In this document: piece by piece, positions 16,091-23,702 of the stretch
Layout of the letters: each line of letters begins with the position of its first letter
Numbering within the stretch: position 1 is the first letter of the stretch
NCBI RefSeq assembly: GCF_039538765.1
Contig: NZ_BAABCJ010000007.1
Span: 279,434 to 343,433, forward strand
DNA length: 64,000 nucleotides
DNA from: Zhihengliuella alba
GTDB taxonomy: Bacteria; Actinomycetota; Actinomycetes; Actinomycetales; Micrococcaceae
Direction: 5' to 3'
The notes under the pieces: model-generated
Database searches by the model: none
What the model saw: the letters and a program-made list of their open reading frames with translations, nothing else
Told to the model about the DNA's origin: nothing
Program-made: the position numbers and the translations under genes

Positions 16091-16518
16091 TCGGCGGCGC
16101 TCCGGGCACCCGCGCTCCGGGCCCCCGCGACCCTGGTGCCGGCACCCCAGGGGCCTGCGGCCGACGCCGCGCCCTCGGCCGCGTCGGCACTCCGGGCGGC
16201 CGCGCCGGCGTGCAGGCCGGCCCCGTCCAGGCGCAGCACCCGCGCATGCAGGACGGAACGCTGGTGCAGGGCCGTCCGCACGGCCCGGTGCAGGCCGTCC
16301 TCCAGGTACTTCTCGCCCCGCCACTCCACCACGTGCGGGAAGAGATCGCCGAAGAAGGTGGAGTCCTCGGCCAGCAGTGCCGAGAGGTCCAGCGTGGTCT
16401 TGACGGTGACGAGCTGGTCCAGCCGGACCTGCTCGGGCGGGATCTGCGCCCAGTCCCGGGGCGCGGTGTACCCGTGGTCGGGATAGGGGCGGTGGTCGCC
16501 GACTGATTTGAAGATCAC
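16087..16518 (-). CDS. Conserved actinobacterial protein, VapB-like annotation
   Basis: 143 residues from a GTG start at 16518. The conserved part is residues 1-97 (MIFKSVGDHRPYPDHGY, QVRLDQLVTVKTTLDLSALL, FFGDLFPHVVEWRGEKYLED, HQRSVLHARVLRLDG). Homologues are often labelled VapB-family antitoxins, but no toxin gene is present; it is coupled instead to the LytR_C gene, so the label is doubtful. The fold could be ParB/SpoVT-like. The last 45 residues are an Ala/Gly-rich low-complexity tail. A TAGGCT -10 box ends 6 nt before the GTG, implying a leaderless message. Confidence 0.7.
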   Translation of the reverse strand: MIFKSVGDHRPYPDHGYTAPRDWAQIPPEQVRLDQLVTVKTTLDLSALLAEDSTFFGDLFPHVVEWRGEKYLEDGLHRAVRTALHQRSVLHARVLRLDGAGLHAGAAARSADAAEGAASAAGPWGAGTRVAGARSAGARSAAE

Positions 16519-16524
16519 GCTCCC

Positions 16525-16530
16525 AGCCTA
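16525..16530 (-). promoter_or_regulatory. Leaderless -10 box for the VapB-like/LytR_C operon
   Basis: TAGGCT on the minus strand, 6 nt before the GTG at 16518. Confidence 0.55.
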
Positions 16531-16684
16531 GACAACGCCGGGCCCGCGCCCAATGGACGCCACGACGGCGGCCCGTCGCCCTCCACGGCCACCCGGCCGC
16601 GGTGACCGTCAAGGGGTCCGCAACGCGGCGTCACGCACGGCAACCGAGCGTCACAGACGCTGGGGCGGCCGCAACAAATGGCCC

Positions 16685-16690
16685 TACGGT
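16685..16690 (+). promoter_or_regulatory. Leaderless -10 box for the 2-oxoglutarate oxygenase gene
   Basis: TACGGT, 6 nt before the ATG at 16697. No ribosome binding site is present. Confidence 0.5.
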
Positions 16691-16696
16691 GTCGCC

Positions 16697-17731
16697 ATGG
16701 CTACTGTTCGCACTTCCGTCCCCGTGCTGGATCTCTCCACCGCGCGTCTGGCCGACGGACTCTTCAACCCCGAGTTCATCGACGCCCTGCGCGACGCCGC
16801 CCACAACGTCGGGTTCTTCCAGATCGTCGGCTACGGCGCCCGCGAGGGGCAGCCGGCCGAGCTGCTCTCCACGCTCGCCGAGTTCTTCGCCCTGCCGCTC
16901 GAGCAGCGCCTGGCGCTCGACAACCGGAATTCCGCCCAGTTCCGCGGCTACACGCGACTGGGCAAGGAGATCACGCAGGGGCGCGCCGACTCGCGCGAGC
17001 AGATCGACTACGGCCCCGAGCTCCCCGAGCGGGCGGACGTCCCGGCCGACCAGCCGTACCTGGGCCTGCAGGGCCCCAACCAGTGGCCAGCGGAGTTCCC
17101 GCAGCTGGAGCGCGTCGCCATGGAGTGGGCGCAGCTGATGAGCGGGATCGGCGCGGAGCTGCTCGGCGCCATCAGCGTCTCGCTCGGCCTCCCGGAGGAC
17201 CACTTCGCCGAGCCGTTCGACGGCGACGCCGCCTGGATGGGGAAGCTGGTCCACTACGTGGGCGGGCAGGTCCCGGAGGCCGGCACGCAGGGCGTGGGAT
17301 CGCACGCGGACTACGGGTTCGTGACCCTCCTGCTGCAGGACCAGGTGGGCGGACTCGAGGTCCAGCCGTACGGGCAGGACGAGTGGATCACCGTGGAGCC
17401 GATCGAGGGCGCCCTGGTGGTGAACCTCGGCGAGATGCTGGAGGTCGCCACGGACGGCTACCTCATGGCCACGATCCACCGGGTCACGGCGCCGCCGCCC
17501 GGGGTCGACCGCTACTCGGTCCCCTTCTTCTGGTCGCCCCGTCTGGACGCCGTGATCGACCGCGTCGAGCTGCCAGCCGAGTTGGCCGCCGAGGCGCGCG
17601 GTGTGTCCGACGACCCGACGAACCCGATGCTCTCCTCCTACGGCGCCAACGTGCTCAAGGGCTGGCTGCGCGCCCACCCGGAGACGGCGGCGAAGTTCTA
17701 CCCGGAGCTCGTCGGGGCGGCCGCCCGCTAG
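16697..17731 (+). CDS. Isopenicillin N synthase-like Fe(II)/2-oxoglutarate dioxygenase
   Basis: 344 residues. The N-terminal DIOX_N part (about 5-120; PVLDLSTARLADG, HNVGFFQIVGYG) precedes a jelly-roll core with the facial triad: GSHADYGFVTLLLQD (HxD, about 199-201) and ATIHRVTAP (distal His). RYSVPFF supplies the Arg and Ser that bind the 2-oxoglutarate carboxylate. The family includes IPNS, plant hormone oxidases and many bacterial proteins of unknown substrate. No biosynthetic cluster adjoins it. Its stop codon overlaps that of the convergent membrane protein (shared palindromic CTAG). Confidence 0.9.
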   Translation: MATVRTSVPVLDLSTARLADGLFNPEFIDALRDAAHNVGFFQIVGYGAREGQPAELLSTLAEFFALPLEQRLALDNRNSAQFRGYTRLGKEITQGRADSREQIDYGPELPERADVPADQPYLGLQGPNQWPAEFPQLERVAMEWAQLMSGIGAELLGAISVSLGLPEDHFAEPFDGDAAWMGKLVHYVGGQVPEAGTQGVGSHADYGFVTLLLQDQVGGLEVQPYGQDEWITVEPIEGALVVNLGEMLEVATDGYLMATIHRVTAPPPGVDRYSVPFFWSPRLDAVIDRVELPAELAAEARGVSDDPTNPMLSSYGANVLKGWLRAHPETAAKFYPELVGAAAR

Positions 17732-18348
17732 CGATCCGCGCGGTCGCGGTCGGCCTGCGGGGCACGCCGCTCCAGCTCGAACACGGCCCAGGACAGGACG
17801 GCAGCGCCGACGGCCATGACCGCCCGCGGCCGCGCGACGCCCCGGGCCGCCAGCGCCCGGTGCACACGCGCATCGACGGCGGCCCCGCCGGCGGCGCTCG
17901 CATAGACGGCGCCCGCCAACAGGCCTCCCACGGCGATGGCCCCGAGCGTCGAGACCCGGCGGGACGCCCTCGCGTCCGGCGCACCGGCGGTGCCCGGCCG
18001 GGTAGCACCCGGTACGACGCCGTCGTCGGGGTCGCGCTGCTCGGTCGCCTCCGGGCTGCCCTCCGCAGCACCGCCCGAGCCCGCGCCGTCCTGATCGGCC
18101 GCGGTCGCCAGCGAGGCCCGGAATCCGGACCTCCAGCCCAGGGCGCCGACGGCCCCGACGGCGAGCGCCAGCCCGGCGCGGAAGCAGCGCCTGGTCGCGG
18201 GACGGAACGTCGCCGGGTCCACGAGGGTCAGGGCGCCCGTGAGCGCGGCCTGCACCAGACCCGACGTCGTCGAGTCCCGCCAGGGCGAGCGGTCGGGTGC
18301 TTCCTGCGGCAGCGGCGGGACAGGCGTGGGAGTGGGGTCTGCAGTCAT
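17728..18348 (-). CDS. Hypothetical membrane protein
   Basis: 206 residues with no family I recognise. A Pro-rich cytoplasmic start is followed by hydrophobic segments at about 30-45 and 58-72 (ALAVGAVGALGWRS). An acidic, disordered loop spans about 80-125, and two further segments are at about 135-152 (LGAIAVGGLLAGAVYASAAG) and 172-188 (AVMAVGAAVLSWAVF). The arrangement suggests a four-helix integral protein. It is monocistronic, with a leaderless-type promoter, and sits convergent to the oxygenase gene, sharing 4 bp at the stop codons. Confidence 0.65.
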   Translation of the reverse strand: MTADPTPTPVPPLPQEAPDRSPWRDSTTSGLVQAALTGALTLVDPATFRPATRRCFRAGLALAVGAVGALGWRSGFRASLATAADQDGAGSGGAAEGSPEATEQRDPDDGVVPGATRPGTAGAPDARASRRVSTLGAIAVGGLLAGAVYASAAGGAAVDARVHRALAARGVARPRAVMAVGAAVLSWAVFELERRAPQADRDRADR

Positions 18349-18354
18349 GCGTCC

Positions 18355-18360
18355 ACCCTA
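18355..18360 (-). promoter_or_regulatory. Leaderless -10 box for the membrane protein gene
   Basis: TAGGGT on the minus strand, 6 nt before the ATG at 18348. Confidence 0.5.
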
Positions 18361-18616
18361 GGGCCGCGGGGCGATTCGTCCGGCGATCCGTCCGGCGATC
18401 CGCCGGTGCCGCGAGCGTGAGGGGCGCCGGCGCTCACGGCTCACTCCCACGCAGGGGCCGCATCCTTGGAGTCGGCTTCACGCACACTCAGAGACGGCGA
18501 AGAGTCGTCCCCACGGCCTTGAGCCTCCCTAGAGACACTTCTAGCGTCGAAGACGTCGGCACCGGAGAGACCGGACGCGACGCAAGACGCAAGACTCAAG
18601 CAGAAGGGAGACAGAC

Positions 18617-18946
18617 ATGGCTGACAACAACAACCCCGGGCAGTTCGGCAACCGCGAGGACACTGAGCAGCAGGCCTCCAGGGGCGGCCAGCAGAGTTCC
18701 GGCAGCTTCGGCGAGTCCAACAGCGCCGACCCGAGCCGCGCAGGCCAGCAGGGCGGCCGGGAGAGTTCCGGCAGCTTCGGCGAGTCCAACAGCGCCGATC
18801 CCAGCCGCGCAGGCCAGCAGGGCGGCCGGGAGAGCTCCGGCAGCTTCGGCGAGTCCAACAGCGCCGACCCGAGCGAGGCCGGTTCGCGGGGCGCCGACGC
18901 GCAGCCGACCGAGGCCAAGGCCGAGGGCGGACGCAACAGCCATTGA
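18617..18946 (+). CDS. Small hydrophilic repeat protein related to KGG-type stress proteins
   Basis: 109 residues, very hydrophilic, no Cys, rich in Gly, Ser, Gln, Asn and Glu. After MADNNNPGQFGNREDTEQQA come two complete 23-residue repeats and a partial third (GSFGESNSADPSRAGQQGG as core). The pattern F-x(6-7)-D/E-x-A-G-xx-GG resembles the KGG stress-induced repeat (GsiB/YciG/CON-10 type), with RGG or QGG replacing KGG. Such proteins are intrinsically disordered and accumulate in desiccation, heat or osmotic stress. A GAAGGGAGA ribosome site and a strong terminator bracket it. The Mn catalase gene follows, which supports a stress role. Confidence 0.8.
   Translation: MADNNNPGQFGNREDTEQQASRGGQQSSGSFGESNSADPSRAGQQGGRESSGSFGESNSADPSRAGQQGGRESSGSFGESNSADPSEAGSRGADAQPTEAKAEGGRNSH
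18701..18877 (+). repeat. 69-bp in-frame tandem repeat in the stress-protein gene
   Basis: Units at 18701-18769 and 18770-18838 encode the same 23 residues and are nearly identical in DNA; a partial third runs from 18839 to 18877. The near identity indicates recent duplication or ongoing homogenisation. Confidence 0.88.
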
Positions 18947-18964
18947 TACCGATCGAGCATTCGC

Positions 18965-19006
18965 GCGAGGGTGCGGGTCCGGAACCGACCGGACCCGCAC
19001 CCTCGC
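18965..19006 (+). terminator. Terminator after the repeat-protein gene
   Basis: A perfect 18-bp inverted repeat (18965-18982 and 18989-19006, loop AACCGA) followed by TTGTTC. Confidence 0.9.
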
Positions 19007-19092
19007 TTGTTCGGTCCGCTTCCACCACGTTTTCCAGCTCGTTCTGAATCCGATCCGTCCGCCACCCAGCGGGCGCTGAGTGAGGAGTTGAG

Positions 19093-19974
19093 ATGTTCCT
19101 TCACAAGCAGGCACTTCAGTACAAGTCCACGCCCGAGAAGCCGGATGCCGTCTACGCCCGGAAGCTGCAGGAGGTGATCGGCGGCCAGTACGGCGAGATC
19201 ACGGTCGCCATGCAGTACAGCTTCCAGGCGTGGAACACGCACATCCCCGGCAAGTACCGCGATCTGCTCTTCTCCACGGCCGCGGAGGAGTTCGGCCACG
19301 TGGAGATGCTCGCGACCATGGTCGCGCAGCTCCTCGAGAAGGCTCCCGTGGGAGTGACGGAGGAAGCCCTCCAGGACGATCCCACCGTCGCCGCCGTGAT
19401 CGGCGGAACCGACGTGCAGCAGGCCATCGTCGCCGGCGCCGGCGCGCGCCCCGTCGACAGCAACGGCAATCCGTGGAGCGCCGCGTACGTCACGGCCAGC
19501 GGAAACCTCCTCGCGGACTTCACCTCCAACGTGAACGCCGAGATGCAGGGCCGCACGCAGGTGGCGCGGCTCTACCACATGACCGACGACCCGGGTGTTC
19601 GGGACATGCTGGCGTTCCTGCTGGCCCGCGACACGATGCACCAGAACCAGTGGCTCGCGGCCGCGAGGGAGCTGCAGGAGGAGTCCAAGGAGAACCTGCC
19701 CGTCCCCAGCAACTTCCCGCAGGGCAAGGAGCACCAGGAGTACTCGTACAAAGCCTTCAACTTCTCCGACGGGGAGGACATGGCCAACGGCTCCTGGGCC
19801 AACGGCACCGCGCCGGACCAACTCGGGGAGTTCGCGTACGTCCCCACGCCGATGGACGGCACGCCGATGCCCCCGCCCACCCATCCCGACGCGCGGTTCT
19901 ACGGCACCACCGACGTGCCGAACGCCGCGGAGAAGGCTGCAGGGATGGTGCAGGACAAGCTCAAGCGCGAGTAG
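19093..19974 (+). CDS. Manganese catalase
   Basis: 293 residues, the usual length of non-haem dimanganese catalases, which disproportionate H2O2. The four-helix ferritin-like bundle supplies the metal ligands: GQYGEITVAMQYSFQ (Glu), AAEEFGHVEMLATM (Glu and His), NVNAEMQGRTQ (Glu) and RDTMHQNQW (His). The C-terminal third is the extended arm that wraps the neighbouring subunit (TPMDGTPMPPPTHPD). GAGGAG precedes the ATG. Gene order, repeat stress protein then Mn catalase with a divergent-facing Rieske protein beyond, suggests a desiccation or peroxide response cluster; the regulator is not visible. Confidence 0.96.
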   Translation: MFLHKQALQYKSTPEKPDAVYARKLQEVIGGQYGEITVAMQYSFQAWNTHIPGKYRDLLFSTAAEEFGHVEMLATMVAQLLEKAPVGVTEEALQDDPTVAAVIGGTDVQQAIVAGAGARPVDSNGNPWSAAYVTASGNLLADFTSNVNAEMQGRTQVARLYHMTDDPGVRDMLAFLLARDTMHQNQWLAAARELQEESKENLPVPSNFPQGKEHQEYSYKAFNFSDGEDMANGSWANGTAPDQLGEFAYVPTPMDGTPMPPPTHPDARFYGTTDVPNAAEKAAGMVQDKLKRE

Positions 19975-20007
19975 TCGACGACGACGGCGGCACGCCCCCG
20001 CGACGCA

Positions 20008-20044
20008 GGAGCGGCGCCCCGGCTGACGGCCGGGGCGCCGCTCC
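20008..20044. terminator. Bidirectional terminator
   Basis: A perfect 15-bp stem (20008-20022 with 20030-20044) between the convergent Mn catalase and Rieske genes. Confidence 0.85.
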
Positions 20045-20089
20045 TCTGCTCTCTTCTGTCCGCCTGCCGCTCTGTCCGCTTGCCGCCGC

Positions 20090-20929
20090 TCAGGCGGGAC
20101 GGAGCCGGACGTGCCCGTCGGAGACCATGGCCTCGTAGCGGGGCTGCGGGACGCTGGCCGGGCCGGTGTCCACCGCCCCGGAGTCCAGGTCGAACGCGCT
20201 CCCGTGCCACGGGCAGACGATGCACCCGTCGCGGACATCGCCCTCGGCGAGCGGACCGCCCAGGTGCGAGCAGGTGTTGTGCAGGGCCCGGACCCGGCCC
20301 CCGGTGCGGAGCACCATGACCGGCTCGCCGTCGACGTCCACGACCACGGGCGCGCCGTCGTCGAAGTCCTCCAGCCGGCCCACGTCCACCCAGTGCTCCG
20401 TCCGCTCGGGCGTGCCGGCGCGGTTGACGCCGACGCCCTGGACGTAGGAGAGGTGGCCGCCGAGGAACCCGGAGGCGCTGACCACGCCGAGCCCGGCGAA
20501 GGACAGGCACCGGCCGAGGCCACGGTGACCCGCGCGCCGGCTGAGCAGCGAGGCGAGGTACAGGACGCTGGCCACGGAGTTGGCGGCCGCGTGCACCACG
20601 CCCACCCGCCGCTCGGCGCCCTGCGTGTAGGACCAGTCGTGCAGGCCCGTGGCGACGGCCGGGACGGAGCCGAGCAGGCCCGTGGCGACGGCGGTGTCCG
20701 CCGCCTGGTCCTGGCCGCACGCGTCGAGGACCGCGGCCATGCCGTAGGCACCGAGCGGCACCGCGATGAGCGCCGGGTGCAGGGGGTGCCCCAGGTGCTT
20801 GCCGCCGAGGAGGTTCCGGATCGGAGCCGGGGACAGCACCGCACCGACCTTGGAGGCCAGGGGCTCGGCCACCCGGTCGAGGTCCTTCCACTTCTCCAGT
20901 TTCGACAGGAGGGGTTCGAGGTAGTTCAC
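20090..20929 (-). CDS. DUF2231 membrane domain fused to a Rieske [2Fe-2S] domain
   Basis: 279 residues from a GTG (GGAAGG upstream). Residues about 35-165 are a four-helix DUF2231-type membrane domain (GHPLHPALIAVPLGAYGMAA, the HPxHP motif). Residues about 180-279 are a Rieske ferredoxin domain with CSHLGGPL and CPWHGS, giving the C-x-H and C-xx-H ligands of the cluster. The fusion suggests a membrane-tethered electron-transfer protein, with the HPxHP helices possibly binding haem or quinone (inference). Homologues are common in Actinobacteria and Deinococcus; the role is unknown. It faces the Mn catalase gene. Confidence 0.88.
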   Translation of the reverse strand: MNYLEPLLSKLEKWKDLDRVAEPLASKVGAVLSPAPIRNLLGGKHLGHPLHPALIAVPLGAYGMAAVLDACGQDQAADTAVATGLLGSVPAVATGLHDWSYTQGAERRVGVVHAAANSVASVLYLASLLSRRAGHRGLGRCLSFAGLGVVSASGFLGGHLSYVQGVGVNRAGTPERTEHWVDVGRLEDFDDGAPVVVDVDGEPVMVLRTGGRVRALHNTCSHLGGPLAEGDVRDGCIVCPWHGSAFDLDSGAVDTGPASVPQPRYEAMVSDGHVRLRPA

Positions 20930-21067
20930 GTCTGCCTTCCTTTCTCACCGCTGGTTCGGCCCGCGCAACGGGCGCCTGCTGCGAGCTTCGCCCGTCCCAC
21001 GCGGAAAGGCAATGCCTGCGCGCCCTCGACGCCCCCTCGATCGGCGGGCGCCCGGCGACCCGGCAGC

Positions 21068-21091
21068 GGCCCGGCAGAAGTCCGCCGGGCC
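21068..21091 (-). terminator. Weak hairpin after the DUF3100 gene
   Basis: An 8-bp perfect stem (GGCCCGGC / GCCGGGCC, 8-nt loop), just beyond the stop codon at 21099. Confidence 0.45.
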
Positions 21092-21098
21092 CGCGGCG

Positions 21099-22415
21099 TC
21101 AGCCCGCGCCCAGGACGAGCTGCGCGATCAGGACGGAGCCGAGGAACGTCCCGGTCAGGACCAGCAGGCCGACGGGGACGATACGCCACCCGACGCTGCC
21201 GAGGACCCGGGCGTCCCGGCCCAGGCCGAGCCCGGCGAGCACGAGCACCGGAGTGGTCATCGGCAGGAAGTCGATGGGCTCCGCCAGCGCCAGCACGCCG
21301 CCGGCGATCGGCGACCACGGCAGGGTCGCCAGCATGGCCAGCGTCATGGTCACCACGAGCGAGGAGATCCGCAGGTACCGGTGCGCCAGCATGCCGACGA
21401 CCACGAAGGCGACGATCATGCCCATGCCCGGCAGCACCTCCAGCGAGACGCCTCCCCCGGCAGCCCACACGGCCACCAGCATCAGCACGGCGGTCAGACC
21501 CAGCAGCGACCAGTCGGACGCCGCCTTGCGCGGGGCGGTGTCCTTCTTCGGCACCACCTTCGCCTCCGGCAGGACCGTGCCCGCGTCCTGCGTCTCCCCG
21601 CGCTTCCCAGCGCGGCCCCGCGTCAGGAAGCGGTAGAACCGGTCGGCCAGCGGCAGCGCCACGTACACGCCCATGTAGAGGCCCAGCGCGGAGCTGAGCA
21701 GGTTGCTGAGCGCGGCGAGGGCGAGGATGTCGCCCTGCATCGCCGGGAACTGGGCGGCGACCGCATTGGAGGCGGCGGCCATCATGGATCCCGAGCCGAC
21801 GCCGGACCCCATGGCCAGCGCCAGCGGGTCGAACCACCCGGCCCCGGCGAGGATCGAGGCCAGGAGCCCCACCCAGAGGGCGCCGAACACGGTGCCGAAG
21901 ACGTACATGGCGAGCACGCCGCGGGTCTCGGCGGAATCGACCCCGTAGCGCTCGCCGGTCATGGCGAAGGCGCCCTCCCGGGCGATCGAGAAGGTCGCAC
22001 CGATCGACGCGCGGCCCATGCCGAGCAGGACGGCGATCGGCATCGCCACCGCGATCGTGAAGAGATTTCCGATCTCCTGGATGATCAGGGCCGGCCCGGC
22101 CTGGAGCAGGACGGAGATGTTCTCGCCGACCAGGAAGGCCAGCCGCGTCACGAGGAGCAGGACGCCGACCTGCATCGCGGCCGACGCGACCCGCTGGGTG
22201 CCCTCGGGGAACGGCTTGAGCCGCTGCAGGCTGACCGCCGCGCCCAGGAGGAGCCCCCAGATGAGCGGGAGCAGGGTCAGCGTCCCGATCCCGATCCCGA
22301 TCTCGTGGGTGCCGATGAGCTCGGCGGCGATCGTCACGGCGCCGGCCACCAGCAGGAGCGGGATCCACAGCCGGACCCCGGCGGTGGCCCCGCGCGTGGT
22401 CGTCCCGGCGGTCAT
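21099..22415 (-). CDS. DUF3100 multi-pass membrane protein, putative transporter
   Basis: 438 residues with ten or more hydrophobic helices. GMGRASIGATFSIAREGAFA, FGTVFGALWVGLLAS and MGSGVGSGSMMAAASNAVAA match the DUF3100 family. Members are usually encoded beside M20-type amidohydrolases. The internal Gly/Ala/Ser-rich re-entrant-like segments resemble those of secondary carriers, so I infer uptake or export of the amidohydrolase's substrate or product. Its ATG overlaps the stop of the upstream amidohydrolase (ATGA, 22412-22415), indicating tight coupling. No biochemical activity is established for the family, as far as I know. Confidence 0.82.
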   Translation of the reverse strand: MTAGTTTRGATAGVRLWIPLLLVAGAVTIAAELIGTHEIGIGIGTLTLLPLIWGLLLGAAVSLQRLKPFPEGTQRVASAAMQVGVLLLVTRLAFLVGENISVLLQAGPALIIQEIGNLFTIAVAMPIAVLLGMGRASIGATFSIAREGAFAMTGERYGVDSAETRGVLAMYVFGTVFGALWVGLLASILAGAGWFDPLALAMGSGVGSGSMMAAASNAVAAQFPAMQGDILALAALSNLLSSALGLYMGVYVALPLADRFYRFLTRGRAGKRGETQDAGTVLPEAKVVPKKDTAPRKAASDWSLLGLTAVLMLVAVWAAGGGVSLEVLPGMGMIVAFVVVGMLAHRYLRISSLVVTMTLAMLATLPWSPIAGGVLALAEPIDFLPMTTPVLVLAGLGLGRDARVLGSVGWRIVPVGLLVLTGTFLGSVLIAQLVLGAG

Positions 22416-23632
22416 GACCGCGTCCCGACGCTGGTCGCGACGGCGGACGTCGCGTAGGGAGCGCGGGCGGACTGCTCGGCGAGCAGGTCGCGGCGCACCC
22501 CGGGGTCGGAGGCGACCTCGACGATGGCCCGTGCCATGGCGATCGCGCCGTCCACGGCGGCCTCGTCGCCGCCCGGTGCGGCGGCATCGTCCGCGAAGGC
22601 ACGCGTGTGCGGCGGGTTGCCGCTGCCCTTGACGTCGATCATCGGGTGGATCGAGGGCAGGTACTGGGAGACGTTGCCCATGTCCGTGGAGCCGCCGGTC
22701 ATGTCGCTGGCGTCCAGGACCGTGCGCCCGAGGCCGCGGACCGCGTCGGCGAACGGGCGAGCGAGCCGCGCGTCCTGGAGCAGCGGCGCATACTCCGGCT
22801 CCGTCTCCTCGAACTCGACGGTGCATCCCGTCGCGAGCGCACCCGCCTCGAAGCAGGCGTGGACCCGGCGGCTCAGGTCGCGCAGCCGCTCCAGGTCGAA
22901 TTCGCGGACCTCGAAGTCGACGATGGTCCGCTCCGGGATGATGTTGGTGGCCTGGCCGCCGTCCCGCACGAAGAGCCCCACGCGGGCGGTCGCCGGCAGC
23001 TGCTGCCGCAGGAGGCCCACGGCGACCTGCGCGACGACGGCGGCGTCGCTCGCGTTGACGCCGTCGGTCGGCGCGGCGGCCGCGTGCGCGGCCCGGCCGG
23101 AGAACGTCGCCGCGAAACGGGAGACGCCCTGCGTGAACGTCGTCGCCGGGTCCGCGTCGGCCGTGGCGGGGTGGACCATGAGCGCCACGGTGTGGTGGTC
23201 GAAGCAGCCGCGCTCGAGCATGAGGACCTTGCCGCCACCGTGCTCCTCGGCGGGGCAGCCGACCACCTCGACCGTCAGGCCGAGCTCGTCCGCGACGGCC
23301 GCGAGTCCGATTCCGGCGCCGACCGCGGCGGTGGCGATGATGTTGTGCCCGCAGGCGTGGCCGATCTCGGGCAGCGCGTCGTACTCCGCGCACACGCCGA
23401 CCACGAAGTCGCCGCTGCCGAAGCGGGCGGTGAACGCGGTGGGGAGGTCGGCCACGGTCTCGGTCACGTCGAACCCGGCGCGGGCGAGCTCGTCGCGGAC
23501 CCGCGCGGCGGCGCGGTGCTCGGCGAAGGAGGGCTCGGCGTAGTCGTGGACATCGTGGCTGAGAGAGACGAGCTGCGCACGGGCATCGCGGATCGCTCCG
23601 TCCACGCGGGCGAGAAGGGCTTCGGAAGTCAT
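22412..23632 (-). CDS. M20-family amidohydrolase
   Basis: 406 residues. The ATG at 23632 follows CAGGAG. Metal-binding motifs: AEYDALPEIGHACGHN (Asp and His region, the hallmark of AbgB/hippurate hydrolase-like M20D enzymes), GCPAEEHGGGK (catalytic Glu) and the C-terminal MGNVSQYLPSIHPMI. The lid domain carries AHAAAAPTDGVNASDAA. These enzymes hydrolyse amide bonds of N-acyl amino acids, p-aminobenzoyl-glutamate or dipeptides. Coupling with a DUF3100 membrane protein and a divergent Lrp-type regulator suggests a catabolic unit for such a compound; the substrate is unidentified. Confidence 0.9.
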   Translation of the reverse strand: MTSEALLARVDGAIRDARAQLVSLSHDVHDYAEPSFAEHRAAARVRDELARAGFDVTETVADLPTAFTARFGSGDFVVGVCAEYDALPEIGHACGHNIIATAAVGAGIGLAAVADELGLTVEVVGCPAEEHGGGKVLMLERGCFDHHTVALMVHPATADADPATTFTQGVSRFAATFSGRAAHAAAAPTDGVNASDAAVVAQVAVGLLRQQLPATARVGLFVRDGGQATNIIPERTIVDFEVREFDLERLRDLSRRVHACFEAGALATGCTVEFEETEPEYAPLLQDARLARPFADAVRGLGRTVLDASDMTGGSTDMGNVSQYLPSIHPMIDVKGSGNPPHTRAFADDAAAPGGDEAAVDGAIAMARAIVEVASDPGVRRDLLAEQSARAPYATSAVATSVGTRS

Positions 23633-23702
23633 GGGGACAGCTCCTGAGGAGGTGATTCGGGTCACTGAAAGCGTACGAAGAGTTGTCACCGACTCCGTCG
23701 AG

